In this document: in pieces, positions 1 through 6,410 of the stretch
Layout: the number at the start of each line of letters is the position of its first letter
Numbering within the stretch: the first letter of the stretch is position 1
NCBI GenBank assembly: GCA_031280705.1
Contig: JAITGJ010000138.1
Span: 1 to 7,044 of the forward strand
Direction: 5' to 3'
DNA: 7,044 nucleotides
Origin: Spirochaetaceae bacterium
GTDB taxonomy: Bacteria > Spirochaetota > Spirochaetia > Treponematales > Breznakiellaceae
Program-made: the position numbers and the translations under genes
The notes under the pieces: model-generated
Database searches by the model: none
Seen by the model: the letters and a program-made list of their open reading frames with translations, nothing else
Told to the model about the DNA's origin: nothing

Positions 1-35
1 GGGTGGGCGTAATTCGTAACAGCGCCGCCCCCATT

Positions 36-52
36 AAACCCCCCTTCGGGGG
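36..52 (-). terminator. Weak terminator-like hairpin downstream of murJ
   Basis: On the plus strand CCCC (41-44), TTCG loop, GGGG (49-52) forms a short, very G/C-rich stem. Read on the minus strand, in murJ's direction, it is followed by GG and TTTAAT, a short and imperfect T-run. It lies about 95 nt past the murJ stop. An alternative pairing of GCCGCCCCC (24-32) with GGGGG-C-CGGC (48-57) overlaps it, so it could also be another kind of structure. Confidence 0.35.
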
Positions 53-57
53 CCGGC

Positions 58-110
58 TTGACAAGAGGCGTTGCTTTTGATAGAAACGGCCAGGGGTACG
101 GAGGGTTCAA
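58..110 (+). promoter_or_regulatory. Promoter-like sequence plus ribosome-binding site on the plus strand, pointing into the murJ 3' end
   Basis: TTGACA (58-63) is a perfect -35 hexamer, followed by a 17-bp spacer and TAGAAA (81-86, four of six -10 bases). GGAGGG (100-105) then stands 5 nt before ATG at 111. That frame encodes only an 88-residue Arg/Ala-rich peptide antisense to murJ and looks like a shadow. The rest of 1-145 shows nothing but the hairpin noted separately. Confidence 0.25.
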
Positions 111-145
111 ATGGCCGGGATAAGCGCGGCGTTTCGCGGCCGCCG

Positions 146-1720
146 CTACTTTTTCCGGCGTCCCAAAAACGGGCGCGCGATGGCGCGGGAACGCCTGTCT
201 CCGCTGATCACCAGAAGAACAATTCCCCCCAGGGCAAACACCAGCGCGGAAAGCGCGAGGGGAAGGCCGAGGGAAATAAGCCGCCCCCGGCCCGCGAAAA
301 GCGCGCGGAGACGCGGGGCAAGGAAGAATACCGGGAGCGCGGCCAGCGCCGAAAATAGCGCAAGTTTTGCCGTGTAAAAAAGCGATTCCCGCAATGCGCG
401 CTTTACGGCGATGTGCGGGTTCCGCGCGAGGAACGCGAGGAGGAACGCCGTATTCACCACGCCGGCCAGCGTCAGCGCGCCGGCAATGCCGCTTCCCCGG
501 AAACGGCGCACCAGAACCACCGCCGCGATTATGTTTACCGCAAACGAAATAATCCCCGCGAGCGTGGGCGATTTGGTGTCGCTCTGTGCATAAAATGCCG
601 GAGCGAGGATGCGGTTGAGCGCGATAAAAAACAGGCCCGGCATGTGAAAATTGAACGCCGCAAGGGTGAGCGATACAGAATCTTCGCCAAAACGCCGATC
701 CTGAAAGAGAAGACGGATCAGCGTTTCCCCCTCAACAAGCGAAAAAAAACTTACGGGCACCGTGATCAGCGCGATGATGCCGATGGCGGTGATGAACCGT
801 TCGTTGTACCGTTCCCAGTTTCCCGTTTTTGCGTCTTCCGCAAGGCCGGGGAGCAGCACCGTACCGATGGAAACGGCGAATACCCCAAGTATCAATTCCT
901 GAAGGCGGAGACTGTACTGCAGACTTGACAGAATTCCCTCTCCCGCCCGCCGCGCGAGGGCCGTGGAAACAAGATCGTTCATCTGGTACGCAGCCATGCC
1001 GATGATGGTCGGCCCCACCAGGCAGAGTACTTTTTGCGTGCCGGGATTCATGACGGCCCGCCTGATGCCGGTGAAAAAAAAGCGGAATCCCCGCTTGAGT
1101 ACGAACGGGAACTGGACCGCAGCCTCAAGAAATCCGCCGGCAATGATCCCGATGGCCATTGCGCGGGCGGGGTTTTTGAGCAGGGGAGAAAGTCCCCAGG
1201 CCGCAGCAACCGTAATTATGTTGAGCAGCACCGGCGCGGCCCCCGACGGCGCAAAAACATGAACGCTGTTAAGGATGCCCTGAAAAAATGCCGCAAGCGA
1301 AATAAAAGCCAGAAAAGGAAACATAATGCGGGTGAGCAGCACTGTTTCATCAAATTCAACCCTGCCAAAGACAGAAACAATGTGCGGCGCGAACAGCATT
1401 CCCAAACCGGCTGCAAGCGACACAAAAACAGTAAGAAAGGTAAAGGTGCAGGAAAGAAATTCTCGTATCTCTGCGCGGTCATTTTCAAGGAGGTATCCCT
1501 TGAAGGCAGGAATAAACGCCGTAGCAATGGACCCTTCGGCAAAAAGGCGGCGGAACAGGTTGGGAATCATAAAGGCCACGGAAAAGGCGTCGGACAGGGC
1601 GCTGGTCCCCAGCAGGCTCGCCTTCGTCATTTCCCGGACAAGCCCCAGAACACGCGAGCAGAGGGTCAGCAGGGAAAGCACCGAACCGTGCCGGACCAGA
1701 TTACGGGGAGTATCGCTCAT
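146..1720 (-). CDS. murJ: Lipid II flippase MurJ (MviN family)
   Basis: Polytopic inner-membrane transporter of the MOP superfamily that moves lipid II from the cytoplasmic to the outer face of the membrane for peptidoglycan assembly. At 524 residues it is the normal family length, with more than a dozen hydrophobic segments spread along it, as expected for 14 transmembrane helices. The family signature is clear: CSRVLGLVRE (21-30) supplies the Ser-Arg and Arg residues of the central cavity, D44AF follows, and IPNLFRRLFAEG (52-63) carries the conserved RR pair. SLRLQELILGVFAVSIGTVLLP in the middle holds the helix-8 arginine region. A basic cytoplasmic tail (GDRRSRAIARPFLGRRKK) ends the protein. 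The ATG at 1720 gives a short N-terminal lead before helix 1. A lipid-linked-precursor modifying enzyme of the FemAB family lies two genes upstream. Two T8 runs occur in the coding strand. Confidence 0.95.
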   Translation of the reverse strand: MSDTPRNLVRHGSVLSLLTLCSRVLGLVREMTKASLLGTSALSDAFSVAFMIPNLFRRLFAEGSIATAFIPAFKGYLLENDRAEIREFLSCTFTFLTVFVSLAAGLGMLFAPHIVSVFGRVEFDETVLLTRIMFPFLAFISLAAFFQGILNSVHVFAPSGAAPVLLNIITVAAAWGLSPLLKNPARAMAIGIIAGGFLEAAVQFPFVLKRGFRFFFTGIRRAVMNPGTQKVLCLVGPTIIGMAAYQMNDLVSTALARRAGEGILSSLQYSLRLQELILGVFAVSIGTVLLPGLAEDAKTGNWERYNERFITAIGIIALITVPVSFFSLVEGETLIRLLFQDRRFGEDSVSLTLAAFNFHMPGLFFIALNRILAPAFYAQSDTKSPTLAGIISFAVNIIAAVVLVRRFRGSGIAGALTLAGVVNTAFLLAFLARNPHIAVKRALRESLFYTAKLALFSALAALPVFFLAPRLRALFAGRGRLISLGLPLALSALVFALGGIVLLVISGDRRSRAIARPFLGRRKK

Positions 1721-1831
1721 TTATTGATAGTATCCGTCTCCACGCCGCGCGGCAACACCCCGGCCCCGGCGCGCATTATCCCGGTCCAGACGAAAGTTAT
1801 GTTTTTGGCGGGAGTTGTCTGGCGGCTCCAT
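1721..1831 (-). CDS. Possible 36-residue small ORF ending directly before murJ
   Basis: ATG at 1831 opens a frame of 36 codons that ends at TAA (1723-1721), immediately followed by the murJ ATG in the same frame. The peptide starts MEPPDNSRQKHNF, is strongly basic and Arg-rich in the middle, and ends DGYYQ. There is no Shine-Dalgarno sequence, no recognised domain, and the murJ promoter candidate lies inside it. It may be a chance frame or a leader peptide. I recognise no family. Confidence 0.12.
   Translation of the reverse strand: MEPPDNSRQKHNFRLDRDNARRGRGVAARRGDGYYQ
1727..1755 (-). promoter_or_regulatory. Candidate sigma70-type promoter of murJ, probably giving a leaderless mRNA
   Basis: On the minus strand TTGCCG (1755-1750) is followed by an ideal 17-bp spacer and TACTAT (1732-1727); each hexamer matches four of six consensus bases. 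The -10 hexamer ends exactly 6 nt before the murJ ATG, the same geometry as at metG. The nearest GGAG lies about 17 nt from the ATG, too far for ordinary ribosome binding. Confidence 0.4.
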
Positions 1832-1849
1832 GCTTTTTATTGCACAGGA

Positions 1850-2776
1850 CTAATCCACATATTCAAGGGGAAAAACGGCGCGGTCGCGGGAAAGAACCGT
1901 TTCGGGAAAAACGGCGCGGGCTTCCTCCAGTATTCGTTTCAGTTCGGGTTCCGTGTAGCGGGGACTGTAATGGATCAGCGCGAGACGCTTGACATTCGCG
2001 GAACGGGCAATGCGGGCCGCCTGCACCGCGGTCATGTGTTTTTTTTCGCGGGCCGTGTCTTCAAGGGCTTTTTCAAACATTCCCTCACAGACAAAAAAAT
2101 CAGAACCGGCCACATCGTCCGCAATTTCAGGGAAGGCCAGCGTATCGGTAACAAAGGAAAATTTGCGGCCCTGCCGCGCCGGTCCCAAAACATCACGGGG
2201 ATGTACTTCCCGGCCGTCCGGCGTCAAAACAGTTTCGCCGTTCTGGAGTTTGGACCAGAGCGGCCCCCGGACCACGCCCAGCGCATCCGCCCGGTCCGGG
2301 TGAAACTCACCGGGCCGCGCATCTTCTTCGAGCGTGTACCCCACGCAGGGTTTTGTGTGGCGCAGAAAAAAAGCGCGGATACGAAAATCCGCTCCTTCGT
2401 ACACAACGCCGCTTTGCGTAATTTCCGTAACAACGATACGATAGTTGATATACATATCGAGAACCCGGCGGCTCGTTTCGATATATTCGGCAATGCGCGG
2501 CGGCCCAAAAATATAGAGCGGGTCGTCGCGGTCAACCTGGGAAGACAGCATGAGCATCCCCGGAAGGCCCGTTACATGATCCGCGTGGGTGTGGCTGATA
2601 AAAATCGCCGATATTTTTTTCCAGCGGAGATTGAGCCGCCTGAGCGATACCTGGGTTCCTTCGCCGCAGTCAAAAAGGAACAGTTCTCCTTCCCGCCTGA
2701 GCAGCACCGAAGTAAGATGACGGTTCGGCAGGGGCATCATGCCGCCTGAGCCAAGGATAAAAGCTTCAAGATTCAT
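1850..2776 (-). CDS. rnz: Ribonuclease Z (tRNA 3' processing endonuclease)
   Basis: Zinc metallo-beta-lactamase-fold endonuclease that cuts tRNA precursors just after the discriminator base, so that CCA can be added. At 308 residues it is the usual length of the short bacterial form. Every expected zinc ligand is present: HTHADH at 62-67 (H62, H64, D66, H67), H139 in RHTKPCVGY, D210 in FVTDT and H268 in HYSPRY. H246 in the HMTA block is the usual catalytic-site partner. These positions fall one residue below the Bacillus subtilis numbering, showing nearly gap-free collinearity. The flexible tRNA-clamping arm is seen as GPLWSKLQNG (170-179). The ATG at 2776 gives the standard N-terminus (MNLEAFILGSGGMMP), although it lacks a good ribosome binding site. 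An A8 run encodes E243-K245 just before H246. Its tRNA role matches the upstream metG. Confidence 0.95.
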   Translation of the reverse strand: MNLEAFILGSGGMMPLPNRHLTSVLLRREGELFLFDCGEGTQVSLRRLNLRWKKISAIFISHTHADHVTGLPGMLMLSSQVDRDDPLYIFGPPRIAEYIETSRRVLDMYINYRIVVTEITQSGVVYEGADFRIRAFFLRHTKPCVGYTLEEDARPGEFHPDRADALGVVRGPLWSKLQNGETVLTPDGREVHPRDVLGPARQGRKFSFVTDTLAFPEIADDVAGSDFFVCEGMFEKALEDTAREKKHMTAVQAARIARSANVKRLALIHYSPRYTEPELKRILEEARAVFPETVLSRDRAVFPLEYVD

Positions 2777-2784
2777 CGGCGTTC

Positions 2785-2813
2785 AGTGTATCCTGCCCTG
2801 AATAAATTTTGTA
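2785..2813 (-). promoter_or_regulatory. Weak candidate promoter of rnz
   Basis: On the minus strand TACACT (2790-2785) matches four of six -10 bases and ends 8 nt before the rnz ATG. The position 17 bp further upstream (TACAAA, 2813-2808) is a poor -35. The only purine-rich run, AGGA, lies too far from the ATG to be a normal ribosome binding site. The 74-bp gap is otherwise G/C-rich, with no clear terminator for the FemAB gene. Confidence 0.25.
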
Positions 2814-2850
2814 GGGGCCGGGGGGTGTGTGGGGCGGCGGGCGGCCCGCG

Positions 2851-3957
2851 TTATCCCCGCCGTTTGCGCGCCGTCCGTGCCGCTTTGCGCAGTCCTTCCG
2901 CCGCGCGGAACAGCGCCGCCGGAAGGGGCCGGGCGGGATAGTCCCAGCTTCCCCACCGGTGGATGATATTCCCGCCAAATCCCGTCTTGAAGCGGTAAAG
3001 CCCGGCCATGGGGTGTGCGGGATCGTCCCCGGGGGGAATGCCGAAAAGATCGTAACTCCGGCATCCGGCGGCTTTGGCATCCCGCATCGCGCTCCACTGG
3101 AGCAGGTAGGGGGCCATCAGGTTTCGCTTAACGCCCGCCGATGCGCCGTAAAGATATACCGCCTCGTCTCCCCGGAACAGCGTTACCGCCGCGGCAATGT
3201 CTTCCCCTTCGTGGCGGGCGATATAGAGCCGCACATCCGCGGCCGCATTTCCGTACTCCGCGGCCAGCGCGAAAAGTTCCGCGTAGTAACGCTCCGCGTG
3301 TATGGCGATACCGTCCCGCCGGGCGGTTTCCCGGAGCAGCGCGTAAAACACGCCGGTTTCCTCCGCTCCGGCGCGGCGCACGGTTACGCCCTTTTTCGCG
3401 GAAAGCCTGATATTGTAGCGCCACTTTTCCTTCATGTCCGCGAGCAGTTCTTCTTCGCTCCGGTCAAGATTGATGATTACCGTATCCGGCGGCTGAATAT
3501 CAGCCGGGGCGCGGCAGAGGGGTTTTTCCAGGAGCGGCGGGAGCGCCGCGCCGGCCCAGGGCGGATCGAAACGGATAAACGCGATGCGCCGGGAAAGATG
3601 AGGAACAAGCAGCCCCGCGAGTTTTGTAAGGAGACGGGAAGCAACAGTACCATCTCTGATGGCAGTACCACCAAAAACAGCGGGGTCATTCACGCGGCCC
3701 GGCGCGGCGGCAGTTCCGGCGGAAAACCCCGGCGGCAGTTCCGGTCCCCAGGGGACATAGGCAAACCCGCACCCCGGCGCGAGGGACCGCGTAAGGACAA
3801 GGAGCGGCGTAGCGGCGGCGTTTTCCCACTCAACGGTAAAGGCCCGCGCATCCCAGCCGAACCGCGCCTTGAAGCGGCCCCAGAACGCGGACTGGAGAAA
3901 ACGCGCGGAAGCCGCGCACACATCAATATCCGCCGGGGCCAGGCGCTTAATGCACAC
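2851..3957 (-). CDS. FemAB-family peptidoglycan interpeptide-bridge aminoacyltransferase (lipid II:glycine glycyltransferase-like)
   Basis: Proteins of this family move an amino acid from aminoacyl-tRNA onto the stem peptide of a lipid-linked peptidoglycan precursor at the cytoplasmic membrane face. They consist of two tandem GNAT folds. Visible here are the N-terminal FLQSAFWGRFKARFGW block (about residues 20-35), ELLADMKEKWRYNIRLSAKKGV in the middle, and the strong C-terminal block YDLFGIPPGD...GLYRFKTGFGG (about 302-329). There is no signal peptide or membrane segment, and the tail is basic. I chose GTG at 3957 (368 aa, 11-bp overlap with metG) because homology starts right after it. A TTG at 3999 would add 14 residues and a 53-bp overlap, and has GGAAAGG 9 nt upstream, so it remains possible. 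The overlap suggests translational coupling to metG. The amino acid and acceptor position cannot be read from sequence; glycine or alanine are usual. Confidence 0.85.
   Translation of the reverse strand: MCIKRLAPADIDVCAASARFLQSAFWGRFKARFGWDARAFTVEWENAAATPLLVLTRSLAPGCGFAYVPWGPELPPGFSAGTAAAPGRVNDPAVFGGTAIRDGTVASRLLTKLAGLLVPHLSRRIAFIRFDPPWAGAALPPLLEKPLCRAPADIQPPDTVIINLDRSEEELLADMKEKWRYNIRLSAKKGVTVRRAGAEETGVFYALLRETARRDGIAIHAERYYAELFALAAEYGNAAADVRLYIARHEGEDIAAAVTLFRGDEAVYLYGASAGVKRNLMAPYLLQWSAMRDAKAAGCRSYDLFGIPPGDDPAHPMAGLYRFKTGFGGNIIHRWGSWDYPARPLPAALFRAAEGLRKAARTARKRRG
3705..3744. repeat. 15-bp direct repeat pair inside the FemAB gene
   Basis: CGGCGGCAGTTCCGG occurs at 3705-3719 and at 3730-3744. 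The 25-bp offset is not a multiple of three, so the two copies are read in different frames (one gives ELPP, the other TAAAP). This is a DNA-level repeat and not a repeated peptide. Confidence 0.75.
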
Positions 3958-6289
3958 CGCCTGCCGCAATGATGGTTGTGCGGAGGGGTTTCCCGTCAAG
4001 CAGGAGCGCCTTTCCGCCGGAATGCACCGCGTAATTTTCTACCGCGAGGGGCACCGACGCAAACACATCAATCGTAATTTCTCCGGGCGGAACCGCGGAA
4101 AGACCTTCCGCGCCCTCGACGCTTACACGCCTTCCCGTGGGCGCGTCCCCCGCGTCAAGGACTTCCACAATCAGGGAGCCGTCTTCCTTTTCAATTTCCG
4201 CGGCAAGCAGCATGCCCCGGCTTTCCACGCCCCGGAGTTTTGCGGGTTTGAGATTGTACGCCACAAATATTTTTTTGTTGAGCAGTTCTTCCTCCCGGTA
4301 ATGGCCGACAAGGCCGGAAACAATAACCCGTTCCTCGCCGCCAATTTCCAGGGTTGCGATAAAAAGCTTTTCCGCGTTGGGATGCCGCTCAACCTTGACA
4401 ATGTGCGCCGTCCGAATATCAAGCGTCCGCATGAAACGTTCCGCCGGGGAAACGTTTTCCGCCGCCTGCTGTTCCGCCGCGCGGGGCGGTACCGTATCGC
4501 TCATTTTTGCCTCCCGTTCTTTTTGGCTCCCGGAATATCTTTCCCGGAAAGCGTTAATTTCGTCATCCTCAAGTTTTTTGAACAGTATTTCCGCTTCCGT
4601 TACGGTTTCCAAATCAAGGGTCTTTCCCGCGTCAGCCCAGGAAAGCAGCCGCTTCCCGCCCGGATTTTTCCGGTCCAGCGTACACCCGAAAAAGCCCGCG
4701 ATCCGCTCCGCCGCGCCGGGCAGATACGGCTCGATCATGACGGCAATGTCGCGCACCACATGGGCAAGATCGCGGATAAGGCGCGCCGCCGCACCGGGAT
4801 TTTCCGTGCGGCTTTTCCAGGGCGCGCCGTCCTGAAAGGTTTTGTTGGCAAAGGACGCAAGCGTAAAAATATGATGAAAAGCGTCACGGAGTTCCGCTTT
4901 CTCAAGACGCGCGGCAATTTCGTCTTCGTATTCCCGCACCGTCTTCCAGAAAGCCGTGTCCGGAAGGCCGTCCCCGGCCAGGCCGTCCCCGGCCGCGCCG
5001 GGAATGGCCCCGCCGTAGTAACGCACGATAAATGAAAGGGTGCGGTTCACCAGATTGCCCAGATTCCCGATCAGCTCGCCGTTTACCTTTTCCTGAAAAT
5101 CCTTCCAGGTAAAAAGGGCGTCGGATTTTTCGGGCCGGTTGTAGAAAATATAAAAACGCCACACATCGGCGGGAATTCCCGTTTCAACAGCATCCGTACC
5201 AAAAACACCGGTGCCGTTTGATTTGGAAAATTTTCCGCTCTCATAATTGAGATATTCCGTGCTTGACATGTGATGCAGCATGGTCCAGTTTTCCCCGGTC
5301 CCCAGGAGACTCGACGGAAAAATTACCGTGTGGAACGGAATATTGTCCTTGCCGATAAACTGAAAAAGCTCCACCTCGCCGGGATTTTTCCACCAGTAAT
5401 CCACAAAGCCGCGCCAGTCCCGCCGGGTTTTTTCCGGCCCGGCATCCTCCACGGAACCGCCCGCGCGGGCGATCTCATCCCCCAGATTTCCGGTAATCGA
5501 AATATAACCGATGGGCGCGTCAAACCACACATAAAATACTTTGTCTTCATAGCCCGGTTTGGGGACGGGAATACCCCACTTGAGGTCCCGCGTAATGGCC
5601 CGCTCGTGGAGGCCGTCGCGTATCCAGGCGTGGGTCATCTGCACGGCATTGTTTGCCCAGAATCCTTTTACCCGCGCATCCTCGATCCACGCCTCAAGGC
5701 GTTCCCGGATTTTCGGCAGATCGATATATAGATGCCGGGTCGATTTGAGCGCGGGCGCGGAACCGCAGCTTGAACAGCGGGGATTTTCAAGCTCGGCCGG
5801 ATCGAGCAGCTTTCCGCAGTTTTCACACTGATCCCCCCGCGCGCCGCCGTAGCCGCAGTGCGGGCAGGTTCCCAGCACATACCGGTCCGCGAGAAACCGC
5901 CCGCAGGACGCGCAGTGAAGCTGTTCAATGGTTTTTTCAGAAACATATCCCGCCGCGTCCAGTTTTCTAAAAATATCCTGGGTTACTTCGGTCTGGATGG
6001 GCGTCGAAGTCCGCCCGAATTTATCGAAGGCGATATTAAACCACCGGTAAATATCCGCATGGATACGGTGGTAGCGGTCGCAGAGTTCGCGGGGGCTTAT
6101 CCCTTCTTCGGCGGCGCGGGTTTCTGTCGCGGTACCATATTCATCGGTGCCGCAAATATAGAGGGTTTCATAGCCCCGGAGCCGGCAAAACCGGGCAAAC
6201 ACATCGGCGGACAGCACCTGAATAAGGTTCCCCAAATGGGGGACATTATTGACATAGGGAAGCGCGGAAGTAACCAGACGGCGTTTCAT
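3947..6289 (-). CDS. metG: Methionyl-tRNA synthetase with C-terminal tRNA-binding domain
   Basis: Cytoplasmic enzyme that charges tRNA(Met) with methionine using ATP; essential for initiation and elongation. The product is 780 residues. The N-terminal Rossmann domain opens with LVTSALPYVNNVPHLGN; HLGN (18-21) is the HIGH-type motif. Four CxxC pairs (126/129, 142/145, 155/158, 172/175) form the zinc-knuckle insertion. KFSKS (353-357) is the KMSKS loop. An alpha-helical anticodon-binding domain follows, then a poorly conserved linker (about 580-615), then an OB-fold Trbp111-like tRNA-binding domain (about 617-725, HPNAEKL and VSGLVGHY), common in bacterial MetRS dimers. The start at 6289 was chosen because MetRS homology begins there. 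The frame stays open upstream to 6643 only because it crosses the 21-bp repeat array. The last codons overlap the start of the FemAB gene. A 15-bp tandem duplication (4965-4994) sits in the anticodon-binding half. Confidence 0.96.
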   Translation of the reverse strand: MKRRLVTSALPYVNNVPHLGNLIQVLSADVFARFCRLRGYETLYICGTDEYGTATETRAAEEGISPRELCDRYHRIHADIYRWFNIAFDKFGRTSTPIQTEVTQDIFRKLDAAGYVSEKTIEQLHCASCGRFLADRYVLGTCPHCGYGGARGDQCENCGKLLDPAELENPRCSSCGSAPALKSTRHLYIDLPKIRERLEAWIEDARVKGFWANNAVQMTHAWIRDGLHERAITRDLKWGIPVPKPGYEDKVFYVWFDAPIGYISITGNLGDEIARAGGSVEDAGPEKTRRDWRGFVDYWWKNPGEVELFQFIGKDNIPFHTVIFPSSLLGTGENWTMLHHMSSTEYLNYESGKFSKSNGTGVFGTDAVETGIPADVWRFYIFYNRPEKSDALFTWKDFQEKVNGELIGNLGNLVNRTLSFIVRYYGGAIPGAAGDGLAGDGLPDTAFWKTVREYEDEIAARLEKAELRDAFHHIFTLASFANKTFQDGAPWKSRTENPGAAARLIRDLAHVVRDIAVMIEPYLPGAAERIAGFFGCTLDRKNPGGKRLLSWADAGKTLDLETVTEAEILFKKLEDDEINAFRERYSGSQKEREAKMSDTVPPRAAEQQAAENVSPAERFMRTLDIRTAHIVKVERHPNAEKLFIATLEIGGEERVIVSGLVGHYREEELLNKKIFVAYNLKPAKLRGVESRGMLLAAEIEKEDGSLIVEVLDAGDAPTGRRVSVEGAEGLSAVPPGEITIDVFASVPLAVENYAVHSGGKALLLDGKPLRTTIIAAGGVH
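4965..4994. repeat. 15-bp exact tandem duplication inside metG
   Basis: AGGCCGTCCCCGGCC occurs at 4965-4979 and immediately again at 4980-4994. It keeps the frame and encodes a doubled GDGLA/GDGLP pentapeptide around MetG residues 434-443, near the join between the catalytic and anticodon-binding domains. It looks like a recent slippage event in a tolerant loop. Confidence 0.85.
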
Positions 6290-6295
6290 GGCGTC

Positions 6296-6325
6296 ATCAT
6301 AGCGCAGGGGAGGCCGTGTGCTCAA
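6296..6325 (-). promoter_or_regulatory. Candidate sigma70-type promoter of metG, probably giving a leaderless mRNA
   Basis: Read on the minus strand, TTGAGC (6325-6320) is followed by an 18-bp spacer and TATGAT (6301-6296), which matches the -10 consensus at five of six bases. The hexamer ends exactly 6 nt before the metG ATG, so transcription would begin at or within a base or two of the start codon. There is no purine-rich Shine-Dalgarno sequence in the preceding 20 nt, which fits. Confidence 0.5.
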
Positions 6326-6329
6326 GCCT

Positions 6330-6357
6330 GGATTTTTGCGTAAAGCGTAAAAAGTCC
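6330..6357. promoter_or_regulatory. Imperfect inverted repeat with A5/T5 tracts upstream of the metG promoter
   Basis: On the plus strand, arm GGATTTTTGCG (6330-6340) faces GCGTAAAAAGTCC (6345-6357). The arms pair over GGA/TCC, T5/A5 and CG/CG, with one bulged base and one G-T pair. The T5 and A5 tracts lie about 40-70 bp upstream of the metG ATG, just beyond the proposed -35. That position suits an UP element or an operator, which is inference. If transcription began further upstream it would instead be a leader hairpin. Confidence 0.4.
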
Positions 6358-6390
6358 TTGACGCACGCGGGGAAGGGACCGGCGGGGCGT

Positions 6391-6410
6391 CCGCGTTTCC
6401 GGATACGCGG
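6391..6410. repeat. 20-bp near-perfect palindrome at the left border of the array
   Basis: Arms CCGCGT (6391-6396) and ACGCGG (6405-6410) are perfectly complementary, and the middle contains the palindrome TCCGGA (6398-6403). Nine of ten symmetrical base pairs match; only T6397/T6404 fails. It runs into repeat unit 1, which begins at 6402. Confidence 0.8.

Noticed and set aside
96..122. tRNA-like T-loop (GGTTCAAAT) downstream of murJ
   Set aside because: The bases that should form the T-stem do not pair (GAGGG against GGCCG), and no acceptor or anticodon arm can be built.
1786..1822. Inverted repeat CCAGAC/GTCTGG between rnz and murJ as a terminator
   Set aside because: The loop is 25 nt with a six-pair stem, and no T-run follows in the rnz direction.
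1034..2749. 571-codon open frame on the plus strand across murJ and rnz
   Set aside because: It is antisense to two strongly supported genes, is rich in Arg, Gly and Lys without any domain pattern, and is explained by G/C-rich codon use on the opposite strand.
3869..5035. 388-codon open frame on the plus strand opposite metG
   Set aside because: Shadow of metG and the FemAB gene; no recognisable domain and arginine-rich composition.
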